This document shows, one piece after another, positions 17,341-26,211 of a stretch of 64,000 nt of DNA (the stretch's first letter is position 1; each line of letters begins with the position of its first letter). Under the pieces are notes generated by a model. That model ran no database searches. It was not told the DNA's origin and was given only the letters and a program-made list of their open reading frames with translations. Origin of the DNA: Acidobacteriota bacterium. Its GTDB lineage: Bacteria > Acidobacteriota > Blastocatellia > Pyrinomonadales > Pyrinomonadaceae. A program made the position numbers and the translations under genes. The stretch spans positions 186,001 to 250,000 of the forward strand of contig JADJBB010000021.1 of NCBI GenBank assembly GCA_016703965.1, written 5' to 3'.

Positions 17341-18117
17341 TCAGCCTGCCGGGCTAAACACGAGATGCCTTCTCTTGAGAGCAAGGAAGATCGCCCAGCA
17401 GCCAGCAGCAGCCAGCAAATGCTTCAACGTATGCCCGCTAATTATCCCTTGAGTGGCAGCGAAAACCACCTTATCACCAAGCTCGGTAAGCTTTGCCGAT
17501 CCGTAAAGAAGAGCTCCGACAAAGATAAGCCATTGGTGAGAATACTTGGCAGGAAACAGCAGCATTACAAATGGAACGATCAAAAGCGGAACCATCTGAA
17601 CCCAAATATAGAGCCGAAGATCATCAAACCAGCTCCAATAAAGAACGCTGAAAACCCCGAGGATAACTGCGGGAAGTAGCAGTGCGCGAAACCGATCGCT
17701 TATGTATTCGCCCAACAACGCAATAAAAAGGCCCATGAATCCTACGGTCAGCGTCATTCGATCCCAGACGAGCGTCCGGTCATTAGGCGTCAAATGGTAG
17801 TACGACGAAGCTATACCGACGAGAGCGATCCCGGCGAACATAACAAACCAGGCGTTTCTGAGACCGCCCAGATCCCTCCGAATGCATAGCCACAAACCTG
17901 CTACGCCAACGATCAGGAAAGCAAGATTCGACGCGACATCACCAAAATTAGGCACGCCCAAAAAGGGCCGGCCGTCGGCGAAAGCGTGATAATTCTGATT
18001 CTGGGCGATAGGCGCTTGAAGGAACATCACCGCTAGGGAGCCAAAAACTATCAGCCCGATCAACAGATATTTCCAGTTAGTTTTGATCCACGGATTGGTT
18101 TCTGTTTCGCTTCGCAT
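17341..18117 (-). CDS. Ceramidase-like (CREST family) membrane protein
   Basis: A 258-residue polytopic protein with about seven membrane segments. The conserved CREST pattern is readable: GIASSYYHLTPNDRTLVWDR (Ser, His and Asp positions) and GHTLKHLLAAAGCW (paired His), the expected zinc-site residues. Family members include alkaline ceramidases and other intramembrane hydrolases. The start at 18117 follows the upstream SGNH gene's stop by 16 bases. Sitting between two paralogous lipase-like enzymes suggests joint action on a lipid; the substrate is not known. Confidence 0.75.
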   Translation of the reverse strand: MRSETETNPWIKTNWKYLLIGLIVFGSLAVMFLQAPIAQNQNYHAFADGRPFLGVPNFGDVASNLAFLIVGVAGLWLCIRRDLGGLRNAWFVMFAGIALVGIASSYYHLTPNDRTLVWDRMTLTVGFMGLFIALLGEYISDRFRALLLPAVILGVFSVLYWSWFDDLRLYIWVQMVPLLIVPFVMLLFPAKYSHQWLIFVGALLYGSAKLTELGDKVVFAATQGIISGHTLKHLLAAAGCWAIFLALKRRHLVFSPAG

Positions 18118-18133
18118 ATGTATTCTTAAACTA

Positions 18134-19234
18134 CTAAGGCAATAGGACATTTGTCCTCAGAATTTCCTTGATAGCCTCTGCATAGGCTCGCGAGCCCGCG
18201 ACATTGGGATGGGCGATCGAGGATAATTCGCACATTCTTGTCGATAGGCGGCCGTAGTGCTGGTACTTCATTTCCTTGAATACCTGAGCACACCCCGCCT
18301 TTCGCTCGACAAATGTCTCATCATTTGGTTCATGGTTCGGCCCCACCTCCCAAACCATCGGGTTGGTCGTTCCGTAACTTGACTCCGGCTTGATCGGAGT
18401 CTCGACGAAGAAAACACGCGGTTCCAAAAAGCCCAAATTTGTCTTAGCGATCGCCGCCCTGATCTCCTTATTAGATTCCGCGATCCAAACATCAGATCTC
18501 TGGGCAAACTTGTCTCGAAAAGGCTTGAGAAACTGCCTCATTACCGGGTTTGTAGCAAGGGACTGCAACTTTGGCGGAAAGCTGATGATCTTAAAAAAGT
18601 AGCGAGCTGTGGTCTTAATGTCGCTCTGCCGCGATGCGATCGGCGCATAACCGACGACTACTACGCGTGCGTTGGGAAACGCAGTCGTGACCTGGTCCAG
18701 CATACCCAGCATCGATCCTCCGCAGAATCTTTGTATCCGTTCGTGCAGCTTCTTCATTGGGTAGAACGGGCTGACGATATCCATTACCAGAACATCAGTG
18801 ATGCAGCCAGACAAAACAACAAGGTCTACTTTTCCGGGGTCGGGATATTCACTTTTCGCAACCTCGATCTGCATCCTGATACTAGGAGCCGATAGATTTG
18901 CCTCGACGTAGCGTGGCAGATCGATATCGTCGCCCGATTTCTTCATCGCCTTGACTTCTTCCGGATGGAGATTGATCCGCGAGCCTGCGTGTGCCTTTAC
19001 CTTTAGATTAACCTGGCGTGTTGCCCCAAATACGTCGGTCTGGATCCATTCTTTAACGATAAAATAGAATTTGTTCGGGTCCTTTAACCCCTGCCCGGAG
19101 ATATGCGAATCACCGACAACCAGCATTTCGAATGGCCGCCGTTCCTGAGCGAGGGTGTCGGATAGATTCAGAACGAAAGCCGTCAGAATAACACCGATGG
19201 TCGCCCAAATTTTGTATTGCTGAGACTTGCTCAC
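18134..19234 (-). CDS. Secreted SGNH/GDSL hydrolase (paralog)
   Basis: A 366-residue protein with a Sec-type signal peptide (IWATIGVILTAFVLNLSDTL, then AQE). Block I is FEMLVVGDSHISGQG, the Gly block is VVLSGCITDVLV, the next is VVVVGYAPIAS, and the C-terminal His block is SSIAHPNVAGSRAYAEAI. It shares layout and many positions with the 16115-17251 protein but uses a different export signal (Sec rather than Tat). It is first in the three-gene group. Confidence 0.8.
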   Translation of the reverse strand: MSKSQQYKIWATIGVILTAFVLNLSDTLAQERRPFEMLVVGDSHISGQGLKDPNKFYFIVKEWIQTDVFGATRQVNLKVKAHAGSRINLHPEEVKAMKKSGDDIDLPRYVEANLSAPSIRMQIEVAKSEYPDPGKVDLVVLSGCITDVLVMDIVSPFYPMKKLHERIQRFCGGSMLGMLDQVTTAFPNARVVVVGYAPIASRQSDIKTTARYFFKIISFPPKLQSLATNPVMRQFLKPFRDKFAQRSDVWIAESNKEIRAAIAKTNLGFLEPRVFFVETPIKPESSYGTTNPMVWEVGPNHEPNDETFVERKAGCAQVFKEMKYQHYGRLSTRMCELSSIAHPNVAGSRAYAEAIKEILRTNVLLP

Positions 19235-19559
19235 ACTACCAATCTGGGCAATATATGTGCCAGAACTCAGCTTTTATTACTGATTCCACATCATCCTTCA
19301 AATGATTGACTCTATTTGGTTTATAAGAACACGGAGATCCGGGGACGAAGGCTTTCCCGAGCGGTTTCGAATAGCAGTAGAGAATTTTTCGCACTTTGGC
19401 TTCCATCTCGCCTATTCAATATGCTATAGTCGTCGAATCATGAAGCTTGCCATCCGCTAATTAATCCCCAACATTTGTGTTCGTTCTTCGCCTGCAGCGT
19501 GCGTGAAAACAGACGTTCGTGGTACGTTTTTGTGCCGTCTTAAACCCCATTTTTTATAT

Positions 19560-20987
19560 ATGTCTAGAAATGCTGAGGCTCCGTCATCGGACCCGTTAAA
19601 TAATTCATTTGCGTCGATCATAAAAGAAACGTTCCTTGGTACCAGCCGAAACTTCACCGAAGGGCCGATACTTCCCGCGCTCATAATCCTCGCGATCCCA
19701 ATGATCCTCGAAATGTCGATGGAATCGCTTTTTGCGATCGTCGATACCTTTTTTGTTGCAAAACTCGGTGCAGAATCAGTGGCTGTTGTTGGATTGACCG
19801 AATCAATTCTGGTTTTGACGTACGCCGTCGCTATCGGTTTATCGATCGGAGCGACCGCAACGGTTGCTCGCCGTGTCGGCGAACAGGACCTCGACGGTGC
19901 AGCTCGAACGGCAACGCACGTCGTCTATCTCGGCCTGATCGTCTCGCTCGCAATGGGCACGGCGGGCGTGATCTTTGCTCCGAAACTGTTTCACCTGCTC
20001 GGTGCCGAACCGCACGTCATCGAACTCGGCACGCCGTTCATGCGGATCATGCTCGGCACGAACATCGTGATCGTTTTCCTCTTCCTGCTCAACGGCATCT
20101 TTCGCGGAGCAGGTGACGCAGCGATCGCTTTGCGGGTGCTAATAATTGCTAATGGATTGAACATTTTGTTCTGTCCGCTGTTCATATTCGGCATCGGACC
20201 ATTTCCGGAGCTTGGCGTTACGGGCGCGGCTGTGGCAACTGTCTGCGGGCGTGGTATCGGTGTGATCTTTGCCGTATGGGCATTGTTCATACGCGACAAC
20301 GGCCGGCTGAATGTTAAGCGCGAGCATTGGACGTTTGACCCGAAACTTCTCTGGTCGCTTATAACCCTCTCGGCAACCGCCGTACTGCAGTTTCTGATCG
20401 CGACGCTCAGTTGGAGCGCTCTGGTAATGATTCTTGCCGGTTTCGGAACCGTTGCTTTGGCGGGCTACCAGATCGGGCTTCGCGTGATAATGTTCGTCCT
20501 GCTTCCGGCGGTTGGCTTAGCTAATGCGGCGGCAACACTTGTCGGTCAAAACCTCGGTGCCGGAAAACCCGAACGTGCCGAACGCTCGGTCTGGACAGCG
20601 GGAATTCTGAACGCCGCGCTTCTCGGTATCGCCGGTGCATTCTTTGTCTTCTTTTCGGGTGCAGTGGTCGGTATTTTCACACAGGAACCTGAGGTTTCTG
20701 CTTTCGCTCGCGACTGTCTGCGCATCGTTGGTTACGGCTACGCGTTCTACGGCCTCGGCATGGTGATGGAAAGCTCCTTCAACGGCGCCGGAGACACCTG
20801 GACGCCGACTTATCTCAATTTCATCGTCTTTTGGATGATCGAGATTCCGCTCGCGTACGTACTTTCGAAGCACTTCGGCTGGGGACCGCAGGGGGGCTTC
20901 TGGGCGATCACTATCTCATTCTCGATCCTAGCCGTTTCCACAGCTCTGCTTTTCAAACGAGGAAAGTGGAAGCTGAAAACGGTTTAG
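19560..20987 (+). CDS. MATE family efflux transporter
   Basis: A 475-residue, twelve-helix antiporter that likely exports drugs or metabolites with Na+ or H+. Typical segments are ILAIPMILEMSMESLFAIVD and, in the second half, VGLANAAATLVGQNLGAGKP, the MATE signature. The start at 19560 is chosen because it leaves a normal soluble N-terminus; an in-frame ATG at 19503 would add 19 residues. The 325-base region before it holds no gene; a TGCTATAGT extended -10-like string lies at 19422-19430. Confidence 0.92.
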   Translation: MSRNAEAPSSDPLNNSFASIIKETFLGTSRNFTEGPILPALIILAIPMILEMSMESLFAIVDTFFVAKLGAESVAVVGLTESILVLTYAVAIGLSIGATATVARRVGEQDLDGAARTATHVVYLGLIVSLAMGTAGVIFAPKLFHLLGAEPHVIELGTPFMRIMLGTNIVIVFLFLLNGIFRGAGDAAIALRVLIIANGLNILFCPLFIFGIGPFPELGVTGAAVATVCGRGIGVIFAVWALFIRDNGRLNVKREHWTFDPKLLWSLITLSATAVLQFLIATLSWSALVMILAGFGTVALAGYQIGLRVIMFVLLPAVGLANAAATLVGQNLGAGKPERAERSVWTAGILNAALLGIAGAFFVFFSGAVVGIFTQEPEVSAFARDCLRIVGYGYAFYGLGMVMESSFNGAGDTWTPTYLNFIVFWMIEIPLAYVLSKHFGWGPQGGFWAITISFSILAVSTALLFKRGKWKLKTV

Positions 20988-20996
20988 GTCTGATCA

Positions 20997-21058
20997 AACC
21001 ACATAGGAAGATAGCAACATAGGGTTTCGCTCTATGTGTTCTATCTTCCTATGTGGTT
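20997..21058. repeat. Inverted repeat between MATE gene and aat
   Basis: AACCACATAGGAAGATAG (20997-21014) and its exact reverse complement (21041-21058) form an 18-bp stem, with an inner CATAG/CTATG pair. It starts 10 bases after the MATE stop and ends 11 bases before aat, so it probably ends MATE transcription. Confidence 0.75.
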
Positions 21059-21069
21059 AAAATCTATCT

Positions 21070-21756
21070 ATGGCCGCTTTTCCCGATCCGCGAACCCACC
21101 GTTACCCCGAATGGGTCGCGATCGGCGATTATTTTTTCCGTTCGCACGATGTGATCTCATTCGGCGCACCGTTGACCGTCGAAAATGTTCGCGAGGCCTA
21201 TCAAAAAGGCATTTTTCCATGGAATACCGAGGGTTTGCCGCTGCCATGGCATTGCCCGGAATGGCGGGCGGTACTCGATTTCAAAGACCTCACCATTCCG
21301 CGAAGCCTTGAGAAAGTGAGGCGAAAGTCCGATCTGACGTTCACGATCGACAAGGCCTTCCGAGAGGTGATCCGGGAATGCGCCATGGCCCATCGGCCCG
21401 GTCAGGGCGGTACATGGATCTCACCGGAATTCATCAGTGTTTACACAGAGCTCCATCTTCAAGGCACTGCCCACAGCATCGAAGCCTGGTACCCCGACCG
21501 CACACTCGCCGGCGGCCTCTACGGCATCGACGCAGGCGGCGTTTTCTGCGGTGAATCGATGTTCTACAAAACCCCAAACGCCTCAAAACTCGCGCTTCTC
21601 TTCCTGATCGATCACCTCCGAGAACAGGGCGCAACCTGGCTCGACGCCCAGGTAATGACGCCGCATCTTGAGGCTCTTGGAGCAGTAGAGATTGACCGCA
21701 ACCATTTTTTGGATAAACTCAAAGCTACACAGGAGCGGCGGCTGACACTGTTTTAG
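21070..21756 (+). CDS. aat: Leucyl/phenylalanyl-tRNA–protein transferase
   Basis: Transfers Leu or Phe from tRNA to N-terminal Lys/Arg of proteins, tagging them for ClpS/ClpAP (N-degron pathway). Family blocks: AYQKGIFPWN, HCPEWRAVLDF, TWISPEFISVYTELHLQG, HSIEAWYPDRTLAGGLYGID and WLDAQVMTPHLEALGA. 228 residues is typical. It heads a run of four close genes (aat, DinB-like, YwbE-like, dehydrogenase-like). Confidence 0.95.
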   Translation: MAAFPDPRTHRYPEWVAIGDYFFRSHDVISFGAPLTVENVREAYQKGIFPWNTEGLPLPWHCPEWRAVLDFKDLTIPRSLEKVRRKSDLTFTIDKAFREVIRECAMAHRPGQGGTWISPEFISVYTELHLQGTAHSIEAWYPDRTLAGGLYGIDAGGVFCGESMFYKTPNASKLALLFLIDHLREQGATWLDAQVMTPHLEALGAVEIDRNHFLDKLKATQERRLTLF

Positions 21757-21760
21757 CTTT

Positions 21761-22228
21761 ATGAACGATGAATCAAGCCAGCGTGAACACCTGCTCGAAC
21801 TGCTCGACAGTAGATCAGCCCACATTGATATCAAGACGGCGCTTAGCGGCTTCCCGCTCGAACATATAAACACGCGTATCGACCACTCGCCGCACACGCC
21901 ATGGGAACTGCTCGACCACATCCGCCTCGCACAGTGGGATATCTTGGAATTCAGCCGCAATGCTAAACATGTTTCGCCTGATTTCCCCGACGGCTATTGG
22001 CCCAAAGATGTCGCAACCGCCGAGGACTGGCGGCGCTCGACCGAGCAGATACTCGCCGACCTGCAAACCATCCGTGATCTCGTTTCGGACGAAAAGACCG
22101 ACCTTTTCGCACCATTCCCGCAAGGCACCGGCCAAACGCTGCTTCGCGAGGTTCTGCTCGTCGCTGACCATAATGCGTATCACCTCGGCCAGCTAATGCT
22201 CCTCCGCCGCATTCTCGAGAACACCTAA
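21761..22228 (+). CDS. DinB-like four-helix protein
   Basis: A 155-residue DinB/YfiT-type helical bundle. It has the metal-ligand pattern HTPWELLDHIRLAQWDILEF in the middle and ADHNAYHLGQLMLLRR near the end (His residues of the third ligand set). Such proteins are thiol-dependent transferases or metal-binding proteins of mostly unknown activity. It starts 4 bases after the aat stop. Confidence 0.85.
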   Translation: MNDESSQREHLLELLDSRSAHIDIKTALSGFPLEHINTRIDHSPHTPWELLDHIRLAQWDILEFSRNAKHVSPDFPDGYWPKDVATAEDWRRSTEQILADLQTIRDLVSDEKTDLFAPFPQGTGQTLLREVLLVADHNAYHLGQLMLLRRILENT

Positions 22229-22229
22229 A

Positions 22230-22424
22230 ATGCCGCACCGCATCCGAAACAACATCCGCTCCGGAATGAACGTCGCGATCGTCCTCAAACAAGACCAGCG
22301 CACCGGCAAACAAACGACCGGCGTGGTCAAGGATCTGCTCACAAATTCCCCAAACCACCCGCACGGCATAAAGGTGAGGCTGACCGACGGCCAAGTGGGC
22401 CGCGTGCAGAAAATCCTCGAATAA
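22230..22424 (+). CDS. YwbE family protein
   Basis: A 64-residue protein matching the YwbE (DUF2196) family in full: IRSGMNVAIVLKQDQRTGK, TGVVKDLLTNSPNHPHGIKV, then RLTDGQVGRVQKI. Function unknown; the fold is a small KOW-like β-barrel (inference). It starts one base after the DinB-like gene's stop, so translation is probably coupled. Confidence 0.9.
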   Translation: MPHRIRNNIRSGMNVAIVLKQDQRTGKQTTGVVKDLLTNSPNHPHGIKVRLTDGQVGRVQKILE

Positions 22425-22465
22425 CCTTTGCGTAACCGCCGGCTTTGCGTGAAAATTCAAACACC

Positions 22466-23515
22466 ATGACAAACAAATTCCTGATCTACGGAGCGAATGG
22501 CTACACGGGCGAATTGATCACGCGGTTTGCGGCGGAGCGTGGTTTGAAGCCGATCCTTGCGGGTCGTAACGAAGCGAAAGTCAGCGAACTCGCCGCCAGA
22601 TACGGTTTCGAATACCGCGTATTTTCGCTCGACAACACCGCAAAACTCGATGCTGCGATGCAGGAAGTTGATATGGTGCTGCATTGTGCGGGGCCGTTTT
22701 CTATCACTAGCGTGCCCATGGTCAAGGCCTGTCTCCGCAACCGAAAGCATTACACCGACATCACGGGCGAGATCAGCGTTTTCGAGACCTGCGCGGCGAT
22801 GGGGAATAAGGCCGAGGACGCCGGGATAATGGTGATGCCTGGTGTCGGATTCGACGTAGTGCCGTCCGATTGTCTCGCGATGCATCTGAAGAACCGCCTG
22901 CCGTCCGCAACGCATCTGACGCTCGCGTGGTACGGCATGGGCCGGATGTCGCACGGCACGCAGGCGACGATGACCATGAACGTCGGCCGCGGCGGTGCTA
23001 TTCGTAAAGACGGCAAGATCACACCCGTTCCGGCTGGCTGGAAGACCCGTGAGATCGACCTCGGCGAGGTGCGCCGCACGGGCGTTACGATCCCTTGGGG
23101 TGACGTGTCGACCGCGTTTCACTCGACCGGCATTCCAAATATCGAGGTCTACACCGTCGTTCCGCCGGCGGCGCTCAAGACGATGAAAATGACGCGCTAC
23201 CTCGGCTGGCTGATGGCAACCGGCTTTGTGCAGAAGTACCTCCAGCGAAACATCCCGCCCGGCGGCCCGTCTGATGCGGAACGCGAAAAAGGCAAAACCC
23301 TCATGTGGGGCGAAGCCTCCGATGCCGACGGCAACCGCGTTGAATCACGCCAGCAAGGCCCCGAAGGCTACACGTTGACCGCCATCGCCGCCCTGAACAT
23401 CGCCGAAAAGATCCTCGCCGGCAACTTCAAACCCGGCTTCCAAACGCCCGCCAAAGCCTACGGCGCTGATCTGATCCTCGAGATCGAAGGCACCGCCCGG
23501 CAGGATATCGGTTAG
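22466..23515 (+). CDS. Saccharopine-dehydrogenase-like NAD(P)-binding protein
   Basis: A 349-residue protein with an N-terminal Rossmann domain (IYGANGYTGELITRFAAERG) and a conserved block VDMVLHCAGPFSITSVPMV then HYTDITGEISVFE, typical of the trans-acting enoyl-reductase/saccharopine dehydrogenase NADP-binding group. Reaction unknown. The ATG at 22466 gives the Rossmann motif a normal position; an earlier in-frame start adds only seven residues. Confidence 0.85.
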   Translation: MTNKFLIYGANGYTGELITRFAAERGLKPILAGRNEAKVSELAARYGFEYRVFSLDNTAKLDAAMQEVDMVLHCAGPFSITSVPMVKACLRNRKHYTDITGEISVFETCAAMGNKAEDAGIMVMPGVGFDVVPSDCLAMHLKNRLPSATHLTLAWYGMGRMSHGTQATMTMNVGRGGAIRKDGKITPVPAGWKTREIDLGEVRRTGVTIPWGDVSTAFHSTGIPNIEVYTVVPPAALKTMKMTRYLGWLMATGFVQKYLQRNIPPGGPSDAEREKGKTLMWGEASDADGNRVESRQQGPEGYTLTAIAALNIAEKILAGNFKPGFQTPAKAYGADLILEIEGTARQDIG

Positions 23516-23635
23516 AGCGATTTAAAATTGGTGTACGGATCATGAGGGCTCGGTAGTGCTCGAAAGGCATGATCGCGACCGTGACATTTTGTGTAAAATC
23601 ACTTTTCGCCAAACTTTACCAAAAATTACCGCCTA

Positions 23636-23661
23636 AAAAGTGTGAATCGATTCACACTTTT
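23636..23661. promoter_or_regulatory. Palindromic site, candidate non-canonical parS (solitary copy)
   Basis: A perfect 26-base palindrome with core GTGTGAATCGATTCACAC flanked by AAAA/TTTT. Five further copies lie between parA and mnmG (59152-59546). It is in a 460-base gap (23516-23977) that otherwise shows no gene or RNA. Confidence 0.6.
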
Positions 23662-23977
23662 ACAAAACGAAGGCTAAAAAGCCCATAAACACTGGCTTTC
23701 GGCGATCCACACCGAGCTGCCCCGGCTCCGAACTGCAACTCAATAGGTCGAACTAAAATGGCTCTTTCGGCAGATGTTCGCCGTAGATTGGTAGAGGTAT
23801 TTCCGGGATTGGTCAAACGTTTGCGAACGTTGCCGCACCGCTGCCGCAGGCGCTGGTTTTCATCACGCTCCGTATCCCAACCGAAACCATTAAATATTGC
23901 CGTCACATTTCCGTTCCCTGCGGTGTATTTATGCGGAACGATACTTGTGCCGAGAAATTACCGCCTTTACTAACAGC

Positions 23978-24820
23978 ATGATCAAAAAACTACATTTCGC
24001 ATTGATGACTGTCCTCCTCCTAACGAGCTTTGGGATCGCGGATGCCCGTGCTTCATCCGCACCTCAGGTGATCAAATTGCAGCGGTTTCGGAAGGCGCTT
24101 TGGACGGTGCATTTGACGGTGAAGGGCAAGGAAGGTGATTTTCTGTTCGACACGGGCGGCGGTGTGACGCTGCTGACGGACAAATTCCTCGAGGGCATCG
24201 ACTGCAAATTCTGGGGCCGGACGACGGGTTACAACATGTTCGGCGAGAAGGCGAGCGGGCCGCATTGTGATGATGTCGAGCTCAAGGCCGGCGGCGTTTC
24301 GCTGACAAAGGTGAGCGTCGGGAAATTCGATTTCGGCGACCGCTTTGCGGGTGACCGGACGCCGGACGGCATACTCTCGCTCGACGCCTTTGACGGCAAA
24401 GCCATCACCATCGACCAGACCGCCGCGACCATAACCATAGAAACGCCCAAAGGCCTCGCCAAACGCACAAAGTCGATGCGCGAAATGCCGCTCCGCGTCT
24501 CACGCGAATGCTCGGCACGGTGCCTGAGCGTTTTTGCCGGAGTTCCGACCTCGGCCGGGATGACCTGGCTCACGCTCGATTCCGGAGCCGGCGGCGTCTC
24601 CCTCATCTCCCGCGACCACGCCGCCCTCTTCGGCCTCGACCCGGCCGCCAAAGACCAACGCCTAAAACACCTCGCCGCCCCCGGCATCCCCATCGACAGC
24701 CCCGTCATGGTCACCGACATGATCATGGACGGCAACCTCGGCCAACCCTTCCTCACCCAATACGTCATGACCATTGACCTCGCAAACAGTCGCCTTTGGC
24801 TCGCTCCGAACGTTCGCTAA
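23978..24820 (+). CDS. Exported retropepsin-like aspartic protease, two-lobed
   Basis: A 280-residue protein with a signal peptide (MIKKLHFALMTVLLLTSFGI). The first active-site motif is FLFDTGGGVTLLTDKFL and a second is WLTLDSGAGGVSLIS, so both aspartates are supplied by one chain, while bacterial retropepsin-like domains are often single-lobed and dimeric. The C-terminal LGQPFLTQYVMTIDL is the usual hydrophobic closing strand. The start at 23978 is the only one giving a clean signal peptide. Confidence 0.8.
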   Translation: MIKKLHFALMTVLLLTSFGIADARASSAPQVIKLQRFRKALWTVHLTVKGKEGDFLFDTGGGVTLLTDKFLEGIDCKFWGRTTGYNMFGEKASGPHCDDVELKAGGVSLTKVSVGKFDFGDRFAGDRTPDGILSLDAFDGKAITIDQTAATITIETPKGLAKRTKSMREMPLRVSRECSARCLSVFAGVPTSAGMTWLTLDSGAGGVSLISRDHAALFGLDPAAKDQRLKHLAAPGIPIDSPVMVTDMIMDGNLGQPFLTQYVMTIDLANSRLWLAPNVR

Positions 24821-24953
24821 CTCGCGATTTCCGAGCGCGTCCGTAGGTCCAGCGTGATCTGTCTCGGCAACCGCCAGATTTAAGCGGAATCGCGGCATTG
24901 GGATTGCCTTGTTCCATACTATTATTGGAACTGGGAAGCCGGCTGGATGAGCG

Positions 24954-26198
24954 ATGACGAATATTAAAACGTATAAAGAGCAGGAAACGGTGCTCATTCT
25001 ATTGAACATCGCGGTGCTCGCGGCGTTGTTTTTTGTACATATCAGCTTTATTTCACTGCTCGGCAGGCCTTCGCTGCTGCTGCTCGTTACGCTCGCAACC
25101 CGCTTCGTCATATTGGTTGTCGAGCTGCTGTGGCTGCAGCGGCTACCCCTGGACTCTCCTGCTTCTTATGTAAATATTCACGTATTTGTCTCAATTGCGC
25201 TCAATATTACGTTTGCCTTTGCTGCTTCGATATCGGGCGGGACGGCGGACAGCCATTATTCGGTGCTGATGATCATCCCGATCCTTTCGGCGGCGTACCG
25301 GTTTGACCTCGCTCGTACGCTGGCGGTCACGGCAGTGACCATCGTGTTGACCTTCTTCGAGGTGTGGCTTTTCTTTAGGGCTCATCCGCCGGTGGATGTG
25401 AGCGAGTATTTTGAGGCGGCGACGGTCTCGCTTATCTTCCTGGTCGTCGCCACGGTCGTGTGGCTCCTCGTCGGCAGCCTGCGCAGAGAGGAGGAAAAAC
25501 TAGGGCGCAGTTTGGAAGACCTGCGGATCCTGCAGGAAAAGCTCGTTGCCGAGGAAAAACTCGCGGCGGTCGGGCAATTGTCGAGCGCGATAGCGCACGA
25601 GATCCGGAACCCGGTGTCGATGATCGCGAGTTCGCTAAAAATGGCTGAGAAGCATGAACCCGGCTCGGCGATTAGGCTGGAGATGTTCAACATTGCAACC
25701 GAAGAAGCGAAGCGGCTCGAAACGTTGACGACTGATTTTCTGGCCTTTGCGCGGACAAAAGAACCCGAGCTGAAATCGGTTTTAGTACATCAAACGCTCG
25801 ATTACATCGCGGGTCTTGCGAAGGCACGTCTTGTCGAGAAAAGCCTGACGGTAGAGGTGCTATGCGACCAAGAGTTGTCTTTCATGATGGATGAGACGCA
25901 GATGCAGCAGGCTCTTCTCAATCTGCTTACTAACGCACTCAACGCCGCTGCACCAAACGGCAAGATCCACTTGGGAGCCTATAAAGATGGAGCGAGGTCG
26001 ATCCTCTTTCTCGAAAATGAAGGCAGCGCCATTCCGGAAGATATCGCACCGAGGATATTCGAACCGTTCTTCACGAACGGCGTGAAAGGAACTGGCCTCG
26101 GGCTCTCGATCGTAAGAAATATTGCGAGAGCGCATGGCGGAGATGTGTTTCTTGCAGCCAATGAAAATGGTAAGGTGAGGTTTGAGATACGGTTTTAA
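24954..26198 (+). CDS. Membrane sensor histidine kinase (NtrB-like)
   Basis: A 414-residue kinase. Five or six membrane segments occupy residues about 15-175. The H-box is SSAIAHEIRNPVSMIASSLK, the N-box QMQQALLNLLTNALNAA, and the F/G2 region FEPFFTNGVKGTGLGLSIVR. There is no PAS or HAMP domain, so the sensing part is probably the membrane bundle. It is followed after 13 bases by an NtrC-type regulator, its likely partner. Confidence 0.92.
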   Translation: MTNIKTYKEQETVLILLNIAVLAALFFVHISFISLLGRPSLLLLVTLATRFVILVVELLWLQRLPLDSPASYVNIHVFVSIALNITFAFAASISGGTADSHYSVLMIIPILSAAYRFDLARTLAVTAVTIVLTFFEVWLFFRAHPPVDVSEYFEAATVSLIFLVVATVVWLLVGSLRREEEKLGRSLEDLRILQEKLVAEEKLAAVGQLSSAIAHEIRNPVSMIASSLKMAEKHEPGSAIRLEMFNIATEEAKRLETLTTDFLAFARTKEPELKSVLVHQTLDYIAGLAKARLVEKSLTVEVLCDQELSFMMDETQMQQALLNLLTNALNAAAPNGKIHLGAYKDGARSILFLENEGSAIPEDIAPRIFEPFFTNGVKGTGLGLSIVRNIARAHGGDVFLAANENGKVRFEIRF

Positions 26199-26211
26199 CT
26201 GGCGGCAATAA

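Noticed and set aside
19437..19470. Short leader peptide (MKLAIR) before the MATE gene
   Set aside because: Too short, with no attenuator structure around it.
23652..23973. Short open frames in the gap after the saccharopine-dehydrogenase-like gene
   Set aside because: Arg-rich, no ribosome site, no motif; the only structured item there is the palindrome.
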